From: Leucocoprinus leucothites
Lineage: Eukaryota; Basidiomycota; Agaricomycetes; Agaricales; Agaricaceae
Direction of reading: 5' to 3'
DNA length: 14,952 nucleotides
Assembly (NCBI GenBank): GCA_013368445.1
Contig: JAACJO010000086.1
Span: forward strand, 1 to 14,952
Of the stretch, positions 1-8,818 are shown piece by piece. Under the pieces are notes generated by a model. That model had not been told where the DNA came from. It made no database searches and saw only the letters and a program-made list of their open reading frames with translations. A program made the position numbers and the translations under genes. Every line of letters starts with the position of its first letter. Position 1 is the first letter of the stretch.

Positions 1-1
1 T

Positions 2-523
2 AAGAACTCCGTGATCTCCATTGTAGAGATTTTGCGTAAGGGCAAAATTATAGCGCAAATTGATCATACTTCGCTGACCGCCTGCTGCGACCAAGTCTTT
101 TCACTTTTCGAGCTTGTCGTCATGTTCAACCTACTACCGCCATCGGCTGCAGCGATTTTCAACTACGTTGATTGGGCCATGTAAGTGTCCTATCACAATA
201 GCTCTCGAAGCATTGATATCATCTGTTCAAATTGTAGCTGGGGTGAAGTTTTATGGTGCATGATTGTAAGTCTTGAACCTGCTCATCTCGCAGTACTGCA
301 AGGACTAACTGAGTCGTAAAATCAGGTCTCTCGCCTGATACTCAACGTTCGCGAGGCGGGTTGTAGTTTCAGGGAGACTTTACTTTCCAGACCGATCCAT
401 TCAACTATACAGTTCCACCTTCCTGCGAACCCTGATGGGGAAGGTAGCACACACTTGGAGGAATTCGATGATGTGCACGAAGGCATTCAGTATAGTATGG
501 CAGTGTTGAACCAAGGTGCATGA
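2..523 (+). CDS. 3' end of a multi-pass membrane protein, DUF6533-like (partial)
   Basis: Only the last exons lie in the window: 2-180, 238-265 and 326-523. They join in phase to give 134 codons ending in TGA at 521-523. The introns (181-237 and 266-325) start GTAAGT and end TAG/CAG. Two hydrophobic stretches (around VFSLFELVVMFNLL and the segment ending EVLWCMIVSRL) are followed by SRLILNVREAG. The SR-x-x-LN-x-RE pattern is typical of the C-terminal end of the basidiomycete DUF6533 seven-helix proteins, whose function is unknown. The tail after it is hydrophilic and acidic. An extra in-frame 60-nt intron is possible at 36-95 (donor GTAAGG, branch-like CTGAC), so the first exon shown may itself be two exons. 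Coding in this frame is well supported; the family name is a moderate guess, and DUF6534 would be the alternative. Confidence 0.6.
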
Positions 524-1435
524 GAACGTGAACGAGGCGTGGAATCTGGTAAATATTACGAATAACTTATAACAGATGACATGCATGAATTATCTGGAGC
601 GATTAGAGTCTCGTCATTCGACTAGGGCTTTGACTACAGGTAATGTTTAATGGGAGGGAGGAACCGAAACGTCGTACGGATGAGCCGTACTAGGTATCAT
701 AGGCTTTTTGCCGGATCCCTCGCAAAAATCATATCTAGGGCTGAAGGACACACTTAATCGTCCAACAACTGCTTGCGCACGACATTAGTTCTAGCTCCGT
801 CGAAAACGTACTCGAGCATAAGGACGCTCATGCACAGTTTTGGCTATTCCTATTTCCTGGTCTCCCAGTAAGTCGAAGGAAACTGAGCAGATTTGTATTT
901 TTACCTAGAAATCAGCGGCAACGAGCAGGCCTTTTGGCAATAAGTATGTATGTTCTCAGTGGACTGTAGGTCACTGGTCATTGTCAGGCCAACACCCGGC
1001 AGCTAGCATGGGGGAGCTAAAAGGGGACTCTATAAATAGATACAAACAAATAAGCCGGGTCCCCTTGCCAGGAAATCGTTTACTCAAACAGCACCACCTC
1101 CATCCACACGCCCTCTAATCATTGAAATTTCGATGTGTAAAACCTCAAAATACTTGTATATGGCTCATGGAAATTGTGTTCTCGTCGCACTCGACCTTGC
1201 CAAATTTGGTCTGGGGCTTCCTGCCTGGGGACATCATATGATCGACTGTGTGCTTCGATACAGTTGAACATATGGACTCGCGAAGAGTCGGTGTGTGCGA
1301 AAACCTTTTTCTGGACAATATCCCCTTCATTTGCTTATCGCCTTGCCTCATATTAGTCTCGAAGCCACGGGAAAATCTACCAACCTTCTTCAGCTCAAGC
1401 ACCCCATCTCTGCTGAATAACCTCAACATTCGCGA
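524..1435. other. Intergenic region upstream of the amidase gene
   Basis: No convincing gene was found in about 900 bp. It should hold the 3' UTR of the membrane protein gene and the promoter and 5' UTR of the amidase gene. A TATA-like box lies at 1031-1038. Short ORFs occur on both strands (for example a 94-codon one on the minus strand at 1145-1429), but none shows a recognisable domain. A small inverted repeat (6-bp arms, 5-nt loop) sits at 674-690. Confidence 0.5.
1031..1038 (+). promoter_or_regulatory. TATA-like box TATAAATA
   Basis: TATAAATA is a good match to the TATA consensus and points to the plus strand. It lies about 400 nt before the amidase ATG, so it would imply a long leader or a 5' UTR intron. 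It could also be chance. Assignment to the amidase gene is inference. Confidence 0.3.
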
Positions 1436-3591
1436 ATGCTACGTTTTCGCTATTTCATCGCAGTCGTTTTGCTGCTTTTTGTTGGGAGCAGCTGGGCGCA
1501 CCGCTTCGATGCTCGTTCAGGTAGCAAGGTATTTCCCGACCTTTATGAAGCCTCTGTGGAAGACCTGCAGAAGGGAATGGAAGCTGGGCACTTCACGAGT
1601 GTAGACCTCGTCAAGGTACGCCTATACTGTTGATGTGATAGCTACTGGGCCCATGAATGAGATTCAAAGGCGTATTTTGCCCGAATAGAAGAGGTCAATC
1701 TACGAGGGCCCGCCATCCGTGCTGTCCTTGAGATCAACCCTTCAGCACTTTCTCAGGCTGCTGCTCTTGACCACGAACGCAAAACTCGAGGGAAGCGGGG
1801 GCTTTTGCACGGAATCCCAGTACTTCTCAAGGTGCGTTATGCCCCGTCTGATGTTTTCGGTAGCCTAAGGCCTGCCTAGGATAATATCGCTACGGTCGCT
1901 TCAGAAGGTAAGTGTACCTTGAAGGTGACTTCTTTTGCTAAGGTTATCATCAAGGAATGAATACTACGGCGGGTTCTTTCAGCCTGCTGGGATCCATTGT
2001 TCCGGACGATGCTGGTGTTGTAAAGAGACTTCGAGCAGCTGGTGCCATAATATTGGGTTTGTTGCCATCCAATACTTGTGCGTATTAGTGGTGCTGACAG
2101 CCTGCCCCAAAGGGAAGGCCAATTTGTCCGAATGGGCACATTTCCGTGGAAATTTACCTTCTGGCTGGTCGGGCCGTGGACGACAATGCACAAATGCATA
2201 CTTCCCTAATGCCGATCCATGTGGCTCTTCGTCTGGTTCCGGCGTCGCAGCATCTATCGGACTTGCAGCAGTAACGTTGGGTACAGAGACAGACGGTAGT
2301 ATCACATGTCCTACGAGCAACAATAATCTCGCGGGGATAAAGCCGACTGTTGGATTGACATCTCGTGCAGGAGGTCAGCTTGCCGCCCTTCAGCCCTCTT
2401 TGTCAATCGACTAACTCATTGATTTACTCAGTCATTCCTATATCAGCACATCAAGATACTATAGGTCCAATGACGAGATCTATGGCAGATGCTGCCATTG
2501 TTCTTTCTGTGATCGCTGGAAAGGACCCGAACGATAATTTCACCCTCGCTCAACCCGACAAGGTCCCGGATTACACAAAAGCATTAAACAAGAATGCTTT
2601 GAAAGGGAAGCGGATTGGCGTTCCTCGCCAAATATTCCTCAATAACAGCATCTCCGGTGATGATCCATCAGTGAACGTACAGTTCGAGAAAGCCCTTAAC
2701 GTTATCCGGAGTTTGGGCGCCACTGTTGTCGATCCCGCCGATATGCCCTCAGCTAGAGAACTCATCAGGTCTAACAATGAGACGATCGTCCTCGATGTTG
2801 AGTTTAAAGTGAGCCAGGAAGATCATCGGGTTGTCTATGTCACTCATTTTTAGAGAAGGTTCAATTGAACACATGGTTCGAGTCCCTGTTGGAGAATCCC
2901 TCTGGCGTTCGCAGCCTCGCCGACTTGATCAAATTCAATGATGATAACCCAGATCTCGAGGAACCACCTCAGTTTGAGGATCAGTCCGAGTTCAGTTTCT
3001 CATGCTCATGATGTAGCTTATGTGATGTTCTGATTCAGCTAACTCAGGTTGATTGAATCCGAAGGAACTGCTGGCTTTGATTCTGCATATTTTGCAGCCC
3101 TTGCAGCTGACCACGATCTCGGATCCACCAGAGGAATAGATGCCGTACTCCAGCAACATAAACTTGATGCACTGGTTCTCCCTGCTACAGGATTCACCAC
3201 TGTGCCGGCCGGTGAGTGGAAGATCTAAAATGTGACCTTTTTAATCTAACTCGAACCCCAGCTATTGTCGGGTACCCAATTATCACTGGTGCGGTTCCTC
3301 ATTTTCTTTATTTTACTCGCGAGGAATAGCTCGAGCTAATAGTCACACTCTTTCTCAGTACCTCTCGGTTTCTTCCCCAACAATGTAACGATTGGACGTG
3401 CAGGACCAAATCTCGTATACCCTGCGCCAGGAGTTCCATTCGGACTTTCATTCCTTGGAACGGCTTTCTCAGAGTTCGAATTGATCGGCTTCGGGTATGC
3501 ATACGAGCAAGCCACAAAGACAAGGCTGGCGAGGAAAGCATTTGCAGCCGCCATTCCCAAGACCCAACTTAAAGACATAGTATCGAAATAA
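1436..3591 (+). CDS. Secreted amidase-signature (AS) family hydrolase
   Basis: Ten exons (1436-1615, 1670-1831, 1880-1907, 1955-2056, 2113-2373, 2432-2808, 2856-2989, 3048-3211, 3262-3288, 3359-3591) join in phase to 555 aa. The AS fold hydrolyses amide bonds with a Lys-cisSer-Ser triad. All three residues are present: Lys114 in GIPVLLKDN, cis-Ser196 in CGSSSGSG and nucleophile Ser220 in GTETDGSITCP. The 24-residue gap between the two serines is the family norm. The core ends with LAGIKPTVGLTS and the downstream AS domain is complete to the TAA. Residues 1-21 (hydrophobic core VVLLLFVG, then SSWA) look like a signal peptide, so the enzyme probably enters the secretory pathway, unlike organellar GatA. 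The start is the first ATG that includes this signal. All introns are 47-70 nt GT-AG. The substrate cannot be told from sequence. Confidence 0.93.
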
Positions 3592-4537
3592 TCTCAGTAG
3601 CAAGTGATGCTTGTCGAAGGTCTCTGACTGGAATTTCTATGAGTAGTTACCTCCTTGACAGTCCATTACATGCCTCGGAAATCGTGATATCCTGATTTTC
3701 AAATGTTTTCCTCCTCGGCTAAATCTGTCGCAAAGTTGGCTCGATTTATTGGCGTATATATCGAACATACTGAAATTCACCCCCATTGTGCATTTCTCCC
3801 ATATTACTCGTCGTGTACTTACAAACGACATGAACATCGTCTATCAATGCTGGATTCAAAAGCGGTGGATTAAAGAAAACTCATCGCCCTCGCTCAGGGA
3901 AGCCACTGTTTGACTTTCCAGTGTTAACCTGCCATCCAAGACTTTAGATTCTGCGAGGGGCAGGATAATGATAAAACTGTACTTCAAAGTTTCAACTGTC
4001 CCTGTTTGCTTCTAAGATGCTGTTAAACATAATACTAGCCAGGTTTTGATTCTGAGCTCCGAGCAGCAAAATTCTCGCGACCAAATGCACTTAGCATAAA
4101 AGTGCTGGAAACAATCATACGCTACCGAGTTCATTTCTGCGGACTGAAACCTCACATTTACCCCGATTCGTGAGCATACGGTATTCAGAAGGAAATCAGA
4201 GGAGCCTAGGAGTAGGATCCTAATCCGGATAACTGATATGAACTCCGAACTACAACTCCGCTCCGGCGACCTCAATCTCTTCAGCCCGACACTGCCTCTG
4301 ACCAGCAGCATCCAACAACACGACTCGTGTTAATTGCTGGGGCTATTATCCAAGCTTACTCGTTATGATGTGCGTGGCGCCCCTCTCTGTTATAGCGTTC
4401 TATCTGGGTTCCATTTGACCTCAAAGCCTCCAAAAAGTTCCCCCAAGATGCCTACGCTCGAGGTCACTCACCTGATTAGTTAAAGTGCTTGCTCGGCTAC
4501 TTTGTTCCAGCGATCGATTCCTCGACCTAACTCGCTA
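3592..4537. other. Intergenic region between the amidase and the orphan gene
   Basis: About 950 bp without a supportable gene. The first part should be amidase 3' UTR, and the last 100 bp or so, pyrimidine-rich, the leader of the next gene. A 99-codon minus-strand ORF at 4012-4311 has no recognisable features. No RNA gene or repeat was seen. Confidence 0.5.
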
Positions 4538-5877
4538 ATGTCAGCCACCATCCCTCCGGCCCACGAGCTGCTCCGATCACCCCCTTCTTGTTTCGTGATG
4601 TCTCTTCCTCTACTGTCGTCTCTCATTTCACTATTCAGATCTTATCTGAATTTTCTGCGCTCTTTCCTTTCGTATTTGCTCTGGACTTCTCGTATCGTTC
4701 TGGAAGAGTCCCTCACCCCGCCGCCTACGCCTATTGTTGATCCTGAGATCGGGGTCGAAATGATGGTGCAATCCATGGAAGGTTCGAGTGTCCACTCAAA
4801 ACACCAGTTCTCATTCTGATTCACGCCACATGGGTTATCTTCCAATACAACACACTCAGTCTTTGAACCACCTTTTTTCTGCGCGGTCCCCATCACTCAG
4901 CCGCCCAACACTCCATACTTACAACAATCATCAGTACCTGGCTCACCGCTCAGCGAAGGTCCCCTCTCCTACGAGGACGCTTCTGTTACTACGGATACCT
5001 CAGTTAGCTCCACGTCTATGAAGTCTTGTCGTTATCCTTCCATGCAACTTTGCGATCTCTCTGACAAGGAAGGGATACTTGCCATGATTCTTGCCATTCT
5101 CGACAAGGGGGAGACAGAAAGCGCTGATGATCTATCAGAGAAAGGGAGTCTCGGGAATGAGAGCTCTAGTTTCAGTTCAATTGAACCATGCGAAGCAGAG
5201 AACAAATTGGTCATGAACGGCACTGGAGCCGGACTCGATTTATTACCTCTACGGCCAAGCCTAGAAAAATATGAGCAGTCGCATCGCAACCAGTCAACCA
5301 ATCATGGGACTCATGTTCTTTATCTTGAACAAGGGACACATATCACCATGGGTAGCAACGTTTCTGATGACGTCTCTGAGAAGGATCTTGGATGCGGAGA
5401 TTCAGCCTATCGACATCCTCTTCCGCAACGTCCGTCAGGGGGGCCGTCATCGGTTTGTATCTCTGACTTTTCTCAATCATCCCGACTGACCTATGCCATG
5501 CAGTTTTAGAGAGTGCCGGCCCGCCTAGGTCATCTCAATCTGCTCTTGTCCCCTACGAACCCCAATATCTCTCTCCCGAAAGTGACTCCTCCTCATCGGT
5601 CCCTTCACAAGGCGTTGGTCATGGAGGACGGCTATTATTACCCGCTTCCCTCGATTCCGTTCCTAGACGAGGCTCCTTGATGCGCCCGCCATCTCTTGAA
5701 GATACTCATTGGGAGTCCATTTTCCACCTTATCGATGCCTTCCGAACCGGAATCTCTTACAGTCAGAGCCGAAGATCGTATGCTCGGTATGCCGCTCCTA
5801 TCGGACATTGCAGTCTCATTCGCTCTGGCGAGCTTGATCGAATCCTGAGAGCGTTTTCGTCCACGGACGATCGTTGA
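4538..5877 (+). CDS. Ser/Pro-rich orphan protein with an N-terminal hydrophobic segment
   Basis: I do not recognise this protein. It starts MSATIPPAHELL; residues about 20-57 are hydrophobic and leucine-rich with interspersed Arg, so a membrane anchor or amphipathic helix is possible. A PPPTP-containing, mostly disordered Ser/Thr/Glu-rich middle follows, and the C-terminus is better ordered (HWESIFHLIDAFRTG, then SRRSYARY) and ends at TGA 5875-5877. A 78-nt intron, 4782-4859 (AAG/GTTCGA donor, ACTCAG acceptor), is needed to skip a TGA at 4817. From there two models fit. Model A: 4860-5456 then 5504-5877, 404 aa. Model B: 4860-5209, 5265-5456 then 5512-5877, 383 aa. Model B reads 5265-5456 in another frame with clearly higher GC3 (about 60% against 40% by hand count) and a more protein-like stretch, EIQPIDILFRNVRQGGRHRF. 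The existence of a gene is likely; the exact structure is not. Confidence 0.55.
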
Positions 5878-6621
5878 AGGCTGGCAACCTCTTTTGATTC
5901 GTCTTCGAATCCAGACCTGCGCTCTATTTACTTCACTTGTACTCTCCAGCATTGTAGTCACAACAGTTTTTCCAGCTAAGTATTTCGGCCTTCTTATACC
6001 CAGCTAAACAAATCATCCGCCATCTGCATCTGATTCGATGTCTCACGTCCAGTGACGACCCCAATAAAGCGTGGCCATCCAGGAATTGGCCGAAACGGGG
6101 ATCAGTGAAACTGGGAAAATGATTGTTATGCACGTTCTATCTCAGGTGCCAGTATGTCGTGAGAGTTCTTGCTTTACTGATGAACGGAGTGACTACATCA
6201 GTAAATGATCAGTGATGCATTACAACGATGGCATCAGTGTTGCTCACAACCTCTTCTGCTCATGTCCGCTAATGGCGACAATACCTCTGATCCACTCATC
6301 AGGCCCCAGGTTCGACACCTAGCCCAAGGTTTAACTCTCTAGAAGATGGCTATAATCATGTATTCTGCACGACATCGATGTCCAAACAGTTGTATTCGAC
6401 GAGTATCAGCCTCAAATCTCGTCGTCATGTATCACAGGGTCATCACCATATCATGATGCGGTACGAAGTCAAGGTTATTAAAATCTGTTAATGATAGGTT
6501 ACCATGGCTGTCGTGGCAGGTGATTTGTTTCTCGCTCGAGAGCCTATATATAAAGGAGAGATGATGGTTTCTGGTTTTGCGGTTGGAAAGGGCTGCTAGA
6601 TGCTTCCCTCAGTCATTCACT
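5878..6621. other. Intergenic region with promoter of the lectin-like membrane protein gene
   Basis: About 740 bp with no supportable gene. It contains the 3' UTR of the orphan gene and, near its right end, a strong TATA box at 6545-6554. The stretch GGTTCGACACC at 6309-6319 resembles a tRNA B box, but no cloverleaf can be formed around it. Confidence 0.5.
6545..6554 (+). promoter_or_regulatory. TATA box TATATATAAA
   Basis: A near-consensus TATA element 68 nt before the ATG at 6622 and 46 nt before another ATG at 6600. The spacing suits a fungal core promoter for the downstream membrane protein gene, and suggests the gene was, or still is, transcribed from here. Confidence 0.5.
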
Positions 6622-8037
6622 ATGGACACCGACCCAACTAAAGCGTTCTTTCACTCTCCCCTTCATTAAACCATAATCACGCCAAAGTCGTCGTTGTCAG
6701 TGCTAATGAAACTGGTTTTCAATTTCACGACATCGCGACTCCGAATTCGCAACCCGAGCCTTTATGGAGTAAAAAAGAAGCGGAGACGATTCAACAGTCG
6801 GGGATTGTGACTATCGGACGGAGTACAAGTATAGAGCTAGAGTTTAATGGTAAGTTATGCTCATTCCGGAATCACACCTTTTCTGAGTATGACTAGGGAC
6901 TGGGATTGCAGTCATTGCGGTTCTAAACCACTTTCCCCCATACCAGAAGTACTTCGCCCAAAATGGGATTGCTTCCTGGACGGCACACCCTTCAGTCAAC
7001 ACAGATAGTTCCACAGACCACCGTGACAAGTCAAAGCACCACAAACAATCCGACATCCCGATGACGGAAAGACCCGAGTTTGCCAGGTCAAGTCCCTCGA
7101 AGCAAAAACCACACACTGAAGGTGGATGTCAGTGTCACACAATTACCTGCTTTCTTTCATAGCATTCGCTATGTACCATTGCCCCAGCCACTTGCGATGA
7201 TCATTTGGATAACGCAATCGTGAGGATCGATCCTCAGGATGAGTGTCTTTTCCTCAGCAGTCACAAACATAACTGGAAGCGAGGAGACAAGTCTTGGGAA
7301 GTTCACGATCCCGATCTCTCTAGCTATCTTGCTATCCAGTTTCGCGGTTAGTCACCACTCACAGTATCATATCCTAATGACTAAGTGATGTCAGGTCAAC
7401 AACTTCAGTGGTTCGGAGACCTAGATCATGGCTCAGGAAGCAAGATATAAAGTTTTTCCTTGACGGAGAGCCAACTTCGCCTAAATCCGACCACGATAAA
7501 TCGATATTCACTATTCGTCCGCCAGCCAACAACCTACTTCAGCGACATTCCCTAAATATTTCGATGGAGAAAGGTAGCTTGAAGCTTGATCATTTGTTGG
7601 TGACCACCGGCAAACCGATGTCCGTCCATCTCCAACAGTCTAATGTCAATTCCACTTCTTCCACTCGGACGCTACCTCAGGCCGCCATCGCAGGTGCCAT
7701 CACAGGCAGTATTGTGGGGTTAGCCCTCCTGGTTTTAGCATTCTTTCTGATTTTCAGGTGTATACGAAAGCGACGGCGGCCCGAAGAATGGAAGGATTCG
7801 GCACTCCCTTCCTTAATTGAGCATCCAGGCTCAAGGACGTCCTCACGATCCTCGTTTAGCCGCGGGTTTGTGACAGGTGATATTGAATATAATCCTGAAG
7901 CCCAAAAGAAGATGGATGCGCTCGATGCTCAGCCTGTCATTACGCGGCCTCCATCGGCGGTCATCCTCCACGCTGATAGTGGGCTAAGAATTCGATTCCC
8001 AGTGTCCGATATACCACCTCAATATACACAGATTTAA
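6622..8037 (+). pseudogene. Single-pass membrane protein with two lectin-like modules, frame-disrupted
   Basis: The C-terminal half is an intact ORF to TAA 8035-8037: KFFLDGEPT, an N-glycosylatable Ser/Thr-rich stalk, a transmembrane helix (7681-7761), a basic stop-transfer IRKRRR and a Ser-rich cytosolic tail ending IPPQYTQI. This is the common basidiomycete surface-protein layout, with a beta-sandwich module outside and one helix. Upstream, two such modules occur in tandem: module 1 (HAKVVVVSANETGFQFHD, then IELEFNG, RPKWDCFLDGTPF, NHTLKVDVSV, AFFHSIRYVPLP) and module 2 (DNAIVRIDPQDECLF, then YLAIQFRG, QQLQWFGDLDHGSGSK, IKFFLDGEP). These blocks lie in different frames with no room for normal introns between several of them. 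At least five switches are needed, each fitting loss of one base, four of them at or beside homopolymers (C4 6658-6661, C5 6935-6939, A5 7104-7108, C4 7182-7185). GT-AG introns at 6850 (to about 6911) and 7347-7394 seem genuine. Either a decaying gene or local sequence errors. Confidence 0.6.
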
Positions 8038-8488
8038 TTAAAACTATACCTCTCAGCTGAATCGCGACCATCCCTTTCCCCAGCAGTCCTGCCGTTAGCT
8101 TCCTCGGACACTGATAATAACAAGCATTGCGCGGAGGAAGGACACAATATACTGCACTACACGCAGTAGAGCATGCCACAACAACATTACCCTCGATACT
8201 CTAGCTCGAAAGAAGCTCAGCAGGCTTCATTGGCTTTTACATAAGAGGTCAGACACGTTCGACTCACCGGTTTTGGCAGTAGTGAAGGTGGATTCACACA
8301 TCAGCGGGTATTACCTAGAACTCCGACCATTTGTCTGAGCATCGAGATGAGAGGAAATAAGTGGGACCATATAGTTTTCAGAGTGCAATCTATATATTAG
8401 TCTGTACACGATTGAACTGTCGAAAGTCAAACCAGCGTTGTGGCGTGATACTCGAGTATATACATACTGTTTTCAGTAGGGTCACTTC

Positions 8489-8677
8489 TTAGGCCTTGTC
8501 ACCCGTCGGCGCCTCGGCAATCACCGGATGTGGCCAGTTACCGTCTTGGACTCCGCGATGTGCCAACATTATTGATTCTTCTGCGGTGGTCTGCCTGCCT
8601 TCATACCTGTTGTGCTTAAAAGTATATCTTGGTACATAATCTTTCAGACAACCTGTCGGAGAAGTGGCCAGTTGCAA
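8489..8677 (-). CDS. Possible small protein or terminal exon of unknown function
   Basis: A minus-strand frame, open from about 8710 down to a TAA at 8489-8491, has a composition more protein-like than neighbouring ORFs. It ends YEGRQTTAEESIMLAHRG, then VQDGNWPHPVIAEAPTGDKA, a hydrophilic run with a DG-x-x-PHP motif. No ATG begins the full frame (the first in-frame codon that could initiate is TTG at 8677; an internal ATG would leave only about 25 residues), so if real it is probably the last exon of a small spliced gene divergent from the transporter. The 5' exon was not found. It could easily be chance. Confidence 0.2.
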   Translation of the reverse strand: MQLATSPTGCLKDYVPRYTFKHNRYEGRQTTAEESIMLAHRGVQDGNWPHPVIAEAPTGDKA

Positions 8678-8743
8678 CTGCTGCTCCTCATGTCGTAACG
8701 CTCTCTTTTAGATAATCCCACCCAGGCTTTGAAACCACTTAAG

Positions 8744-8750
8744 TATATAT
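8744..8750 (+). promoter_or_regulatory. TATA-like box TATATAT
   Basis: TATATAT lies 69 nt upstream of the transporter ATG at 8819, a suitable core-promoter distance. It overlaps an out-of-frame ATG at 8749, which would therefore normally lie upstream of the transcription start. Confidence 0.4.
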
Positions 8751-8818
8751 GCCTTCTCCCATCCGTCTAGTAGAAGTTCCCCCCGCATCGTTTCGTTCCT
8801 TACCTCCGGCTAAGCCCC

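Larger units (their letters stand above)
8038..8818. other. Intergenic region upstream of the MFS transporter
   Basis: About 780 bp. It includes the 3' UTR of the lectin-like gene, a possible small minus-strand coding segment at 8489-8677 (listed separately), TATA-like runs near 8390 and 8455, and the transporter core promoter. Nothing else was recognised. Confidence 0.45.

Noticed and set aside
674..690. Inverted repeat with 6-bp arms (GTACGG ... CCGTAC)
   Set aside because: Too short to stand out from chance in a 15-kb window, and no terminator or regulatory context is apparent.
1145..1429. 94-codon minus-strand ORF just upstream of the amidase
   Set aside because: It has no recognisable domain, its composition is not coding-like, and it lies where the amidase leader is expected.
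4012..4311. 99-codon minus-strand ORF between the amidase and the orphan gene
   Set aside because: No family resemblance, low-complexity composition and no splice or promoter support.
6309..6319. tRNA B-box-like GGTTCGACACC
   Set aside because: No matching A box or acceptor stem can be paired around it, and the T-stem has a mismatch.
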